The position numbers were made by a program, and so were the translations under genes. From NCBI GenBank assembly GCA_030533445.1, contig CM060076.1, positions 27,080,603-27,144,602 of the forward strand: a DNA stretch of 64,000 nucleotides, in the 5' to 3' direction. Position 1 is the stretch's first letter. Each line of letters starts with the position of its first letter. The stretch is from Cyprinodon diabolis (taxonomy: Eukaryota > Chordata > Actinopteri > Cyprinodontiformes > Cyprinodontidae). The notes under the pieces were generated by a model. It saw nothing but the letters and a program-made list of their open reading frames with translations, was not told where the DNA came from and made no database searches. Of this stretch, positions 38,269 to 51,379 are shown piece by piece.

Positions 38269-38837
38269 GTAAGTCATGTGATGGACCCACAATTTGAATC
38301 AGCATTTAGACTGTTTTCATATTCTTGTGAAGTCTGGTCACATGGAGACATATATTTAATTTTCGTTACTCTATTTTACGTTTAAAAAGATTGGGTGAAA
38401 AAAAAAGCAGTTTTATAAGTTCAGTCCTCTGGTAATGGTAGAAATTAGAAATGCCATGAGAGGTTTCTCATATGGCAGCAGTAGTGCAGATATTGTTGTA
38501 CCATATTCAGTTCTGCTATTTTTGGAAAGTTTAATGAAAGGTGATAGCTACTCATTTACTAAGTGACATAGTTACCTCATCACAGCTCACCCAAGCAGAG
38601 CTGACAGATTGGTCATTATGTTTTACGTGGTAGTGGCCTTGTTCTAACTCCCTTAGGCTTTAATTTAAAGTCTAAAAGAAGAAGAATTATTTGGTGGGAA
38701 AATTAGATAAACAATCAGCACATTTGGTTTAGCAGAGATTTAACAAAATAGTAAGTTTCAAGAATCGGAATCAGGTTTTATGACCAGTATGTTATAAAAT
38801 ATACATGTATCTTTTATAGCCTGCCTGTCAATCAGTT

Positions 38838-39175
38838 TCACTGTTTTTCAAAGGGTTTGAGCAAACAGTACATGTATGTCTCTAAACACCTCATACTGTA
38901 ATTAATTTGGTTGCTGCTTTTCTGTGTCACACTGATAAACACCAGCTCCTTTGGTCTACTGGTTACCATGCATGCCCAAATCATCACACTGCCTCCTCCA
39001 TGTTTTAATGATAAAGTATGATAAAGTGGTATACTTTGTGACTTTTTTTCTACATCTTCTACCAAGCTTTTCTCTTGTCCTCCTGAAGTTTGAACTTGGT
39101 TTCATCAGTCCAAAACTTTGACCTTCCTAGATGTTTTTAATAAAGTCTGTTATTCTTCAGGTGTTTGAGTCAGAT
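38838..39175 (-). pseudogene. Tc1-like transposase fragment
   Basis: The minus-strand ORF at 38838-39065 contains LKHGGGSVMIWACM, the HGGGSVMxWG block of Tc1 DDE transposases near the second catalytic Asp region. It is followed by a decayed PKELVFIS segment. Upstream, at about 39090-39120, the complement of TTCATCAGTCCAAAAC continues the transposon sequence. Frameshifts and missing parts make it inactive. Confidence 0.65.
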
Positions 39176-39531
39176 TTTCTTTATTTACTTTCATGCAGTC
39201 ATCTCTTCACAGTAAACTTGGCTACAGATACGACTACCTCAGATCACCTCCATGTATGATTGACAATGATGATGATATAAAATGATATGAAGTGGTCTTT
39301 CATCAATTTTCTTATTTGAAGATAGTAGCTCATGTTAATTAGCTATTTCTCCAGAATTCTCTGATCCAATTTGATGCAAATGCCCTTAAATGAAAGTTAT
39401 TAGTCAAAGTTCATTATACAACTATAACTGAAATATGTGCCCAAATATATATAAAAATGCAGTATTTATATATTTATATACAGAAATCAATTAAGCTGCT
39501 TTTTATGCTGTTGTTGTGAGACTTTTGCAAA

Positions 39532-39532
<1 letters not shown>

Positions 39533-39602
<70 letters not shown>
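39533..39602. repeat. (TA)n microsatellite
   Basis: About 70 bp of uninterrupted TA. Confidence 0.95.
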
Positions 39603-39605
<3 letters not shown>

Positions 39606-39695
39606 CAGTCCTAGGAACAGCTAAGATACTGACAGAACCGTCAAATCTGAGCTTGAGGATGACACATACCACCCCATGAGGGGTGAGAAAATAGT

Positions 39696-39707
39696 TATAT
39701 ATATATA

Positions 39708-39799
<92 letters not shown>
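39696..39799. repeat. (TA)n microsatellite with a short (TG) interruption
   Basis: About 104 bp, with TGTGTGTG near 39709-39716. It sits 94 bp from the previous TA array. Confidence 0.95.
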
Positions 39800-39801
<2 letters not shown>

Positions 39802-41459
39802 ACTTCTTGAACGGAGTATACCATTAGAGCTTTGAGTTGTTGTTTGTATTTCTATTATTGGTTGTTGGTTATGACACAAGTTTCAGGCACAGTTTTGTTG
39901 AAAAAAGTTTTCTTGCGTTATTTCAACATAACGATGTAGATACAAAATGTAAAAAGCCAAAGGTCAACAAAGTCTTGCTAATAACCATCACATACATAAC
40001 ATAAGTGCTCTGTACACATTGACCCTCACTGCTTCTCTATTATTTTTTGATGTATTTTTTGCAAATTGCTACTGAACCATAGCAGTTATTATATTGGTGC
40101 ATGCATGAAAAAAAAAAACCACTAAAACAAGAGGAAATGTAAAATATTCTAAGTTAATATTTTTCTGTTTATTAAAAAAATATATAATATAAAGAAAACA
40201 ATCTGCAAAGAACATTGATGCCTTCCTGTTTACCACTTTAGGTAAAGTTCATTTAAAGTTGGGAGGGCATTTAGGTAAGAAGGCTGGATTTTGTCCTCAT
40301 AGGAAAAGTTTGAAAACCACTTCTTTAGAATAACTGCTCTCCTATAACATTTTTCAGCAGTTATTCTAATAGACAAATAAGCAAAGAAAAATGGATTGGA
40401 GGGTGTAGGGTTATGGCAAATTTAATAGAATAATGGGAGGATATCTATAGCTTTCTTAATCCAAACAAACAGTGCTACTAACTTGTACAGAAAATGAAGG
40501 TTGATCTTTAGCTGTTGAAGTTTATATAAGAGCGTAACGTCATTGTAAATGCAGTCTGCTTTCTATAGCTTCATCCAGCAAAATGCTGCTCCGAAAGCAG
40601 CAAGGGCAACTTTCACAGACCTCTTTTCTTCTGAGGCGGTATCGAAGCGATGTGTAGGATTGTTTTCAAAGATGCAGTCGACATATAAACACAATGGTAA
40701 GAGTATTCTTCCATTCAGACAATATGACAGCTTAGTCCTTGAAGATTTTTTTTCATACATGTGGTTATTGCCATGACATGATTTTTCCCTAGTTTAATCC
40801 TTACAGTAAAGGCTACATGTCAATTTCATTCTTCACAGTTGTTTGGGAGCTTTTAGTTCAAAATATTCAATTCAAACAAGAAAAAGCAAGAATATGTAAA
40901 AGAAATAGCGCTTTCTGAGGAAACTCTGTCGAAGAGTCAGGACCTCAGGAATTGAATGCAAAACCCAATGCATACAGTGTAGGCACCCAAGGAAAACTAG
41001 TGATGAAGATTTTATTTATAATATGAACTCAGTAGAAAGAGATTTATGTCATTTATTCAGTAAAGGGAGGGTTTATATGACCTTGACCTTCTGCTTCCAA
41101 GAATCCTGATTATCAGGAAGTTTGCTTGATAGGACACAAAAGTTGGGGAAATCCAACATGGTAGATCCTACTGTGTGTGATATTATTCTATACCAACATC
41201 TAATATTTTCTCTTCATCTTTGAGTCTCAGCGAAAGTTTTGATCTAAACGATAGTCGTACACTGGTCTGATTTTTCAGACCCATATCCATCCAAACCTGT
41301 AGAACTTAGAACCGAGCCTGACCCATTTTCCCTGCTTTTATCCCCATTCAAAATCTCGCCCTGAACTGTGAGTAATAAAGCGCCACCAGACAATGCGATT
41401 TCAATTATCACAATATGTACACACAGCGGATGTTTTTCTTTAAGTGCTTTTAGTCAAAA

Positions 41460-41462
<3 letters not shown>
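39800..41462. other. No gene seen
   Basis: AT-rich non-coding sequence. A 14-bp perfect inverted repeat lies at 40325-40338/40356-40369. Confidence 0.45.

Positions 41463-41537
<75 letters not shown>
41463..41537. repeat. (TA)n followed by poly-T
   Basis: About 44 bp of TA run directly into a run of about 32 T. Confidence 0.95.
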
Positions 41538-44500
41538 CATTGTAATACTGTCTGAACATCAAAGGCACCAACACATCACCTGTTGCTCACATTTTTCTAA
41601 ATACTACATACATACTACTAAACCGAAACATCCAAAGCGTCATCCTTTAGTGTCTTTAATTCAGTGTTTGCTGCTTAAAGAATAGCAGTTATCTGTTCAT
41701 ACTTGACTGAATTTCACTAGTTAAGATCTAATTAAATTGTTTGTATTGTGACTCTTTTTTTTGCTACCTGTCCTTTTTTTTTTTTTTTATACATGTCCCT
41801 ATACCGTAAAACAATACAGTTCTAGTTTCTACCAGTAGCTGAGTGTTTACTGCGGGTACATGAATCTATGAATCTCTAGAGGTCTGGTGACATTTCTCAT
41901 CTCACAGCTTAATGTTCTGAGTGACATCAGCTCATATGTGGCAGGAGAGAGATCACACTTTATGACCAAAACTCTTCTATCCTTGATTTAATCATCATGT
42001 GTGGTGTCTCTTAAATTATAAAAATCACTTGACAACTTTAAAATTGTGCCATGTTAATGAGCACTAAGAAGAAGGACATCACAGTAAATGTTACCAGCAG
42101 TAGCTTGAATACAGGAGTAATGATATAAATCTTACCACAATGTCTTGTTTTGCCTAAAAGAAACTCACATAGCAAACTTTTTTTTAACTCCTGGCACAAA
42201 TAATGCACTGAACATAGAGTACTTTTGGTAGAGGAGAGGAAAATCCCACTATTTTAATTACACAGCTTTACAACCAAACCTTTCAGTTTTCCTGACCAGA
42301 GAATGCTAGTGTTTATTCCATGCCTTTTTAGGTTGCCTATAAGTAACAACACATCTCTCAACATATTCAGCTCTAAAGGGGCCTTTTTTGGCCAAGAAAG
42401 TATGTTTTCAGTTTATAAAAATTGTGAGTCTCCCTCTGAAGTTTCATCTGACCTCTTATCCGCCCTATTTGTGTGTCCGCTCCAAGCTTTAACTTGTAGG
42501 ATTATGATCTTATTAAACGTGGGTTGTAAGTTTGTCCATCTGCTTTAAGAGACACCGGGAAGGAAGATTCTGGCTCATTTATTTGAAAAGTTTTTACTTT
42601 TCTAAGTATTTATTTAGTATTTATTGTCATTTCTAAAGCATATTGTGTCTCACACAATATTTAAAAACAGAAAAACAGATCTCTTTCACTTATGCTGACA
42701 ATGAAACATAAATAACATTTCTTTGTGGCAGTTCATTTGTTTTTTTACTGTTGATGGTACATATTTTGGTTGTAACACGGTAAAAGGGGCCTAGTCAGGT
42801 ACTCTAACTTCACCAATGTCTACGCCAATAGCTGACTAATTTTAACATTGCCATAGCTTTATTCAAAGATCAGAGCTGTCTGTGGGTCTCTGGTGGTGCC
42901 GTGGTGACAGGCCTTAGATATTTGCTCCCCAAACACTCACCACACATCAGGCTGGGTCATGGCCTGCTCAAGACCTATATCTTCAACTGTATCCTGACAT
43001 TTTCCTTTGGGAAGTGTGACCATGACAGCAAGAAGTCCCCACTGCCCACATGTCCAACAACTGGTCACCCTCTGTAAGTAACCCTACTATGCCGCTCACC
43101 CTGTAGATAACAGATTTTCACAGAACATTGGTAGCTTAGTCATTTGGCCCATATTCATGATAAAAAAGGAAGCAGAAGAATTAAGAAAGACTGAGGTGTG
43201 TTTTGGAGGGCAATGCTGCAACCCCTTATTACTCGTGGGATATTAGACGGGCCTTCCAGACCCGCTTCTTCACTGAAGCTTATCGGCCTTGCCTCTGCGA
43301 TCACGCTTCCCTTTCTGGAACGTGTGCATCGAGCCAGGAGCTGTCGGAGTGTCTTAGCTTAAATTTCAGAGGAAGAAAAGTCCGTTCCCCTTCACTTGTT
43401 CGGCCTGGGGCATGAAATTATAGAGTCTGCATCCGTACCCCTCTCTATGGCACATCAGTAGCGTATATATCCTCCAGAGTGCTTTTGCTTTGTTTCCTTT
43501 TTGTTGGGATTCTATGCTGCTCCAGGTCAGCATTGTCTGTCTCTGTCGGGAAGGATTTATGTTGTTTTGATTTTACAATTCTGTCTGCTCAGACTGTCTA
43601 TCCTGAAAAAAAAATCAACCATCAGTAATGGCTGACATTTGTTTTCTTATAGTTCGGATTAGTGCCTGACAGTGGATATGACATTTCAGAAAACTGCTCG
43701 ATCTCTGCTCTCATGAGCCAAGCATTGTCGATTTATAGGTCTCATAAAAACAAGCCAACTTAACCAAAACATCATATATCATAAACATATATATTTTGTT
43801 TTTCTTTACTACTTTTTTAACCAATATTGCAATTGCAGTTATAGTTAGATTTTTTTTTTTGCGCTAACCACAAGCATGCAGATGTTTGACTTCAGGCTTT
43901 TACTGTTTTCATGAACTTAAAAGTTTACATATCTAGAGTCCATTGCAGCAGGACTTTTCTGTTACTGTTGCTCACTTCTTCTCTCATACCTAAAACTGAG
44001 TGCTATCTAAATCTCTTTCTTTCATTCTCTATGGCAGCCAACCCTCTGTAAGCCACCTAAATAGCTGGATTGAAAGAGTCAGTGTGACCAAATTTGAAAG
44101 CCTCTGCAGTTTGGAAATAGTGTTTTGTTTAATTGGGATTATATTGCAATTGCACTAATCGCTCAGCTCTAATTTTTATATTAATAAGTTGGGTGAAAAG
44201 TCTAAAACTACAGGAAGATTTACTCCTTTATCGTCCTCTCTCTGTGTGATTTAATGAATACAATTGATTTGATTTCCGGATGGAACTTTTCCTGTTAACA
44301 GGATTTACCGTTCTAATGTCTTTCTTTTCTGACCTTGTACTAATCTCAATTTGTCTTTTGGATTGCACATGTAGACATTTATGCATATAGTCTTTACTTG
44401 TAGAGAGGAGTTTATGACAGTCTCTTAAAAAAGCAAACATAGCTCTGGTTTTCAGAAAAGTGCTGGGATCTGCAGATATCTGTATTCAGGTATTTGAATC

Positions 44501-46973
44501 TGATCGGAAGTAAAAAAAAAAAAAAAAATTGATCAGTGCATCAGTAGTAGCAATATAAAAGTTTTATGGTATTAATACAAAAACAATTAAAGCATTAATA
44601 TATAGCATGATTTTAATGCTTTTGTGTATAGCATATAATAAAGATCAAGATATGTGGGATATGTTTTGTTTTTTTAGCTAGCTGACAATCTTTGCACAGG
44701 AACATGCAGGTAATCTAACACTGCTCTATATTTTATATTGATTCTGAGAAAACTCTAACCCCCAAACTTTCTTCGGCAATGTTAAACCTGTAGATCACTG
44801 CGATAATTTAAAACCAGAACCACTAGATGCTCGGTTCCCAAATGTTTTTGATATATCTGCACTGCTCCTATGTTTAAAACTGTTACCATTACATTTTTTA
44901 CTTTTAAATAACAAAAATATTATTTTCCTTAAGCCATTTTTTTATTTTAGCTTTCAAGCTAAAGCTATTTAAAATATTTAGTGTCTAGCTGTAACATTTT
45001 CAAACCATTCGTCGCCCACAGCACTGTTCCCGATATCATGGATTAAATTTTCCATCTCCTTTTTGCTTTTTGGCTTTTAGGCAGCATTCAAGCTCAATGC
45101 ATAACTTTATCATATGGGATCTCGATGTTCGGCACATTTTTGCACCAGTCAATTTTAAGATGGCGGCCAAATATGGCGCAGCAGTCTCTTTGTTTACCAG
45201 AGAGGTTCTCTGCTCTGCTCTCATTGAATAGATTGGACATAGCTGCCCTGCTATTTAGCTTCGGTAATCACCTCCATTATGATAGAATTCCAGAACAAAT
45301 CCTCTTCACAGTTAGTTGTCAGTGCGCTGTCATGGAAAGGAGATACCTCTGTACAGTAAGTGAATTATCTCCGAAAAGAAAAGGGTTGTGCGCTTTTGTG
45401 CCTTCCTTAAGGCTCCTGGTCATTTTCGGACTTCTCTCTGCTCAAGAGTTTAGATGGAGGAGTGGAAAAGGGAAAACAAATCTTTTACTTTTTTTACATC
45501 TTGGAAAAGCTTAAAATAATCTGCAGAACACAATGATACAAAGCATTGTGATGGATGAGTTTGTTATGCTCTGGCTCTCAATCTTTCACCCCTTCCAGCG
45601 ATGCCATTCTCTCGATGTCTTTTCTCAGGGAAAAGCCATTATTCCTCTTTCCTTCTACATTTTAACAAACCAGATTCACTGCATCGGTCCATGCCTGGCC
45701 AAAGGGAAGAAAAACCTATTCAGTTTGCGCTAAATTTCATTTCCTTGCTTACACATACAATTTTTTTTTTTTATTAGTTCATAGTGTGGAGTAACAGTGT
45801 GATATTATTTTACCCTTGCAGTCCAATATGGCAAGGCATGGCAGGGACTGCAGTAATTGAAATTTCTTTATGATTGAATTTGTGTCCATGCATCTCCCAG
45901 GAGAAAGCTGATTGGAGAGGTTTCACTTTTTGGATGCATTTAATTTAAAGCATAATTGCAGCCTGGTGTTGGACTACCATATTTCTGGTAATATTCTGGG
46001 TTTATCCATTCTGAGCAAAAAATAAATAGCTCAATCCACCAGGGGAAAAAAGGTACAGTAACACCATTTTTTTTTTGTTTTATCTTGCTGTTTGTTACCT
46101 GATCGAAATTACACTGTAATGAACTTGGCCACCTAATAAACATGAATATTTAAAGTTGAGTTATAATCAATCTATAACAGTAGAGGGCTATCTCTAAATG
46201 AGGGAAAGGCTGTGTCTGATTCGTTTGCAAATATTTAGGCTGTCATTTGATTTGATCTGTTCTGTAAAGACATTTCCACTTGTGAAATTTGCCAAAAGGA
46301 GAATTTATTTCCCGTCTTAAATCTGTCTTCTCTAATTTTTTTCCTTGGAAAAAAAAAATCCATGAGGAGAAAAGTTGTCTATCAATTGGTATTATAGCCC
46401 TTTGAGGCTTGATGATCATTACAATCTTAAATGTCATCTTATATTTCCTAATTTCTAGAAAATCATTTTGCTCTTCCTTTCTATTGATGCTGGTTCTTAT
46501 TATGGCTGTCTTTTTTCATAATTATATAAAAAAAAAAAAAAAAACCTACCTGCATATTTTTCACATAAACTAATAGCAGACCTTTGAAAAAGTGTTTGAA
46601 TCTCTGGTTGTTAATTCTCTCTTATTTTCTGTTTTAGATTCTTTTGTTTGTTTATTGAAATTAAGGCACTTCTGAATCTGAGAGGGATTTTCTACATCCA
46701 AGCCTGGCTGCAGTGCTCTCAGAACTGGAGCTTCTGCTAAATATCCATGGTTGCAGTTTTCTTTGGAAAGCTTGATGTCCTGCTCCCTGTTTTTTCTAGG
46801 ATTAAACCGGTTCAATAAATCAGGGAGGCGATGGCTGGCTTGAACAAAGAGCAAAGACAAACACAATGCCATGAGCAAACGCTTCCTGTTTATTTGGATG
46901 TGGATAACTGAAAGCAATCAAAGCCCGAAGTCCTGGATCACAACACAGCCCCTCCTATACATACTCACAGCAG
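41538..46973. other. Repeat-poor non-coding stretch, no gene seen
   Basis: No confident gene or mobile element. A hAT-like terminus may be present near 44150-44175 (ATCGCTCAGCTCTAA), but no partner end was found. ORFs at 45125-45514 (+) and 46570-46917 (-) are open but unrecognised. The latter has a hydrophobic N-terminal stretch (LLMALCLSLLFVQA) that could mimic a signal peptide. Confidence 0.4.
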
Positions 46974-47198
46974 ATGGTAGCCAGTGGCAAAAAACGCTGT
47001 ATGAGCAACAACGTGGACTCCAACAGCAGGACCGTACATCGGCGCACAGAGACAGATGTCAGTGTTTGCCTTGTCCAAAAGCAACGTGCAGATCAGAATT
47101 ACGTTTTGGCCTCCGCTGCTTGGTCACTGGAGGGAGAGGCTGCATTCAGCTCTGATTCACCCTCAGATAATGATCGTCTTAGTGATAAACGGAATTAA
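46974..47198 (+). other. GC-richer stretch with three open forward frames; possible exon or conserved element
   Basis: All three forward frames stay open for roughly 180 bases. One starts at an ATG right after CTCACAGCAG and ends RLSDKRN at a TAA. It stands out from its AT-rich surroundings. None of the three products is recognised and no clear donor is present. It may be an alternative first or last exon, a conserved non-coding element, or a stop-poor stretch by chance. Confidence 0.15.
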
Positions 47199-50100
47199 GT
47201 TGGGGAAAAAAATCTGTTTAATTAGTAAAAATCCACAGTCCACCTTTAATTAGTAGTTTAAAAGGGATAACATCCCCTTTATAAAAAAAAAAAGTCTTAT
47301 TTTAGTTTCTTTCAAAAATATTCTTATCCAATAAGCTGTTTTATTCCTTATTTTGCATAGTAAAAACTCAAGTATTGTAATGGGATTAATGTGATACAGC
47401 AACATAATGTACTGATTATTGTAAAGAAAATTAAAATTAGTCCACTCGTTTTTTATATATATATCTGACAAGAAGATTCTTATATAAAATAACTAAGTAG
47501 AAACTTTATTCCCCATTTTCAAACAGTTTGTATCCTGACATGGTGCTAGTAGCATCATAAAAGGGTTCTTTCGTCAGCAGGATCAGAGTTTATGAGAATA
47601 AGGATGTAACTAATAGATGGTGATCCTAGTAAAAATATATATATATATAAAAAAAGCATTTAAATCTGCAAAAGAGTAGCCTGAGAAGAATGGTTTAGAT
47701 TCAAGCATATTCATGTATTATTAGCCTAGACTTGACTCTATTCAGAAATAGTTGAAATTTGCTATTAAGATGCCATCCATTCAGTCTGATTTAGGTCGGC
47801 TTACTTCAGAAACTGCAGTCTGTATTTGAGTGAAGCTGATAGAAAAAAAAAAAATCTGTATACTTCTAAAAGAAATGACTCAATACAAATGGACACCTAA
47901 CTTTTCAGATAATTTGTGAAAATTAAAACATCAATTACTTTTTCCCTTAGATTTTATAAAGATGTGCTATTATTTTCCGGTTTAACAAAATAGAAATAGA
48001 TTGGCATATTTCTTCTTACATGCAAATTTAGATGGTAATGTTGCAAATTGTCCTAAAATAATTAAACACATTGTGGAGTTTAAAAGGCTTTTTGCAAACT
48101 AGTGATATGACAGATTACCCCATTAAAATTGACTCCAATGAAAATACTTTGAGCTGCAAGCCATCAGCTGTTATCTAGTGGAGACACAGAGGTAAAGCAC
48201 TCCCACCCAGGGAAGCTTTGTGTCAGAGCAGTAAACACAAAGTCAAGCTGGTCAAACAAGACAATGTGCAGCCTAACCACAGAGCCAGCTGTGGTTAGAG
48301 TATGGCAGTGATTTCATCTATTAAAAGTCAAGACTTAGCCTAATATTCAGCTTTCATTGGCTCAATTCTAACATGTTGATGTCATATTTTATTTAAGATT
48401 AAACTAACGCGTTTTCCTCTATTTCCAGGTTTATTGTATCAATTTACATTTAAAACCAGGAGATGATTAATTTTAATTTTGTAGCCTTCAGTAAAATCTA
48501 ATGGAACATTAATTAAGGGTTTAGCTGTATGTTTTAGTTTGAGCATAATAGTGGCAATGTAAAAAAGCTATCCTTTAATTCCCCAATAATAGATTTTTAT
48601 TATAGAGCCCCTGAAGCAAAAAAGAAAAACATTTTTCTGCTAGATACTTTCTTTTGTACCTTGTGCCAAAATTGACTGCAGTATCTTACATTTATTTTAA
48701 TTATTGTTCTTGCAATTAGTGTATATGTTTTGCATATTAAGAAACAAAATGTCTTCCTTCTTTGAACTTACCCTCATGTTTGTGGGATCATATTTGTCTG
48801 AGAAGGAAATCTCTTATCTCAAAACCATTTTAAGTTTTTAGACCTTAAATCCCACTTTTTGCATTAGTCAACCAATTTATCCCCTGTTTAATTTCTTTAA
48901 TGTTCTTTTCTTGTTTTTTACTGAATTTAAGGAAAATATATCAAAATATATGGAGCATGCAGGAGGGTTGAGCACTGGGTCGGGTTACAGCTGTGATTGA
49001 CAGTGACACAAACTTGGCATGCAGAGCGATCTTTGCAATAGCTCAGAAATTTGAATGCTTTTAGTAGAAATTATGTTTATTTCTCATTATAGCAAAACCA
49101 TTTAACTTATTTTGTCCCTGAGCTAGCCACCGCTGCCTAGGATACAGCTACTGGCATCAGTTCTGATGAGTTACATCTAGTCCCCAGCTAAACCAATAAC
49201 AAAAATCAAATGTAGTAACCCCTTTTTAACCATAGCAAGGCACCGAATAGGTGGTTTTAGAGACAAGAGTGGGAATTCAATAATGTTTATTAAATTTAAA
49301 AAATAATTCCTGGAACATTTAAAGAGAAATACATCCATTTATGTAGTTTAATAGAAAAAATATATATTTTTTCGAACCCTTTAAGGAATAATTGGCTAAT
49401 TTCAAAATCTACCAATATTTAGTATTAGGTTAAAAATGATTTCAACAAAACAATAATCATACATTAAGCTATACATTTGCCTTGGGTATTTTAACTAAAC
49501 TACTGCTTCTAGGTTTTATGCAAATTTCTTTAGATTCCTACTGACAGTTTTTCCAGTGGGTGGTCTATAGGCAGGTAGGCTGCATACACTCCAAACCTTC
49601 CACAGTCAGTCTGATGACAACACACAACGGCTTGGCTCAACTCAAAATATTATTTATCTGGCTCTCCTATTCCTCCTCCTCTCCAGCACAGGCTTTGTCA
49701 AGTCGGAGGGAACCATCTGCTGCCCGGTGATAATGGTTGGCCAGGGAGGATAGGGACTACAAATAGAGAAAGGAAATAAAATGGAGAGAAAATGGCAGCG
49801 ACTGTCCCAGAACCTACAGTACCTTCCCGCCTGCCTGCCTGCAGCAAGCCTGTCGTCTAAATAAAAACCTTCTCCTGATATCTCCTGGCTTCTCTGGGCT
49901 TGGGTGTATGTGTGAAGATGGAATTCTGTGTTTCCTGTGTGGATATGTTGCCATATGCATTTTGCTATCTGGCCTTGATCATTTTCAAGTCAGGATAGGA
50001 TTGTTCCTAAGCCAAGCTGATATGCTGTCGGTGTGATGGCGCTGACTAAAACCCTTTTCTTTTTTTCCGCTCTTTAACATGAGGCAGTGGATCTCTTACA

Positions 50101-50543
50101 GATGGACTGCTTCTCAGAGGAAAGGATCTTCCCCCCCCTCACTGTTTTCATACATGAAATTTGCGGACAGCAAATGTGCTTTGATGAAAAGTCGCCTGAA
50201 TATAGATAAAAAATAGAGCACACTTGCAAAAAAACATGTAAAAAATTGAAGCAGGGAAGTGAAACAATTTATTAAAATAAATAGACTAGAGAACGCAGCT
50301 CTTCACATTGAAACGGTCCTCCTTGCGTCTCTAGGGCTGTCGAATGCAATTGTGTGCTTTGGGCATTCTCCAAGTGAAGCATTTCAGTTCTTTCTTGTCT
50401 TTAGCTGACAGGTAGAGCTGAACAAAAAGACCTGACAGTCTGCCTCCACCTAAACCCAGCGTCATGCTCTTACTCCATCACTCTGTTTTCTGCTTTGTCT
50501 TGACATGTTTCCTTTAGCTGCTTTTTTCCTCTTTTGCCCCCAG
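47199..50543. other. No gene seen; possible conserved non-coding elements
   Basis: Non-coding AT-rich sequence. 48090-48310 and parts of 49650-50040 look less AT-rich and less repetitive than the surroundings. A poly-A of about 12 lies near 47845. Confidence 0.35.
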
Positions 50544-50585
50544 CACTTACAAACTGTCAGATAACTTTGACTATAGATACATCAA
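50544..50585 (+). other. Candidate 42-nt microexon
   Basis: A long pyrimidine tract ending CCCCCAG is followed by 42 nt and then a perfect GTAAGT donor. One frame (phase 2 in and out) is open and would encode TYKLSDNFDYRYI. That phase matches the exit phase of the candidate exon at 38078-38268. It does not match the coding frame of exon A, and the phase-0 frame contains a stop. It could be an untranslated, alternative or poison exon, or a chance pair of splice sites. Confidence 0.25.
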
Positions 50586-51379
50586 GTAAGTGACACTCAT
50601 TGAGCTTGTCTGCTTTTATGAATCTGTTCATTAGACAGCAGATGCTGCGCCACATCAGTCGCATGTAATATAGTTAAGCGCTGAAGCTGGGAGGGAAATG
50701 TCTTCAGATACAGGACTGATCCAGTACATGGTGCCTTTTTAAATTATTTATATCCCTTCTTACTTTTTTTCCGTTTTGTCCCATTAAAATAACAAAGGTA
50801 ATGGGAGAAACCAAACATAGCAGTGAGTAATTGTAGGGTTGAAGTGAAACGTGAATGTGAATAATTTTTTTCTTTAAAAAAATACAAAGCTCCTGAAGGT
50901 GTGACCACCTGTTAGCATTCACTTCTTTTTACTCTTATACCCTTACTTTATTTAAGTAACAAATAGTATAATTTTATCATAAAAGCACCCATTTGTGAAG
51001 GCCGCAGGTTTTTTTAAGAAAACATCTGTGATGAAAGTTACAAATCAAGGCACGCACACTAAATTACCAATATATCACAGTCCACCAAACTAACAGGCCA
51101 GCCAAGAAGGACATTAATCTGAGAAGCAGCCAAAGAGGCCAGTGGCAACTCTAGAGTCCTCAGTGATCCACAGAGATTAATATGCAATTTCTAAAGGTTT
51201 GAGCATTTCAGAAAGTACAGTTTACCCCATCACCTGTAGATGAAAGGACGATGACACGGATTCAAAACCAAGGCATTGCTGTCCACCTAAATTGACAGGT
51301 TGAGCAGGGAGATCTTCTATCCAAAACTTGTTGGATTATTAGAAGTTCGTTTACATGAAAATGATTCATTTTTCGAATC

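Noticed and set aside
39487..39879. 130-codon ORF made of Ile-Tyr repeats
   Set aside because: It is a translation of (TA)n arrays; TA repeats contain no stop in one frame.
41368..41685. 105-codon ORF across (TA)n and poly-T
   Set aside because: Low-complexity artefact.
44150..44175. ATCGCTCAGCTCTAA hAT-like end
   Set aside because: No partner end; too short to call as an element.
45125..45514. 129-codon ORF starting near AAGATGGCGGCCAAATATGG
   Set aside because: A LINE 5' region was considered, but no reverse transcriptase or endonuclease motif follows.
46570..46917. Minus-strand ORF with a signal-peptide-like hydrophobic start
   Set aside because: The rest is low in Cys and unrecognised, with no splice or promoter context. 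Left only as a note.
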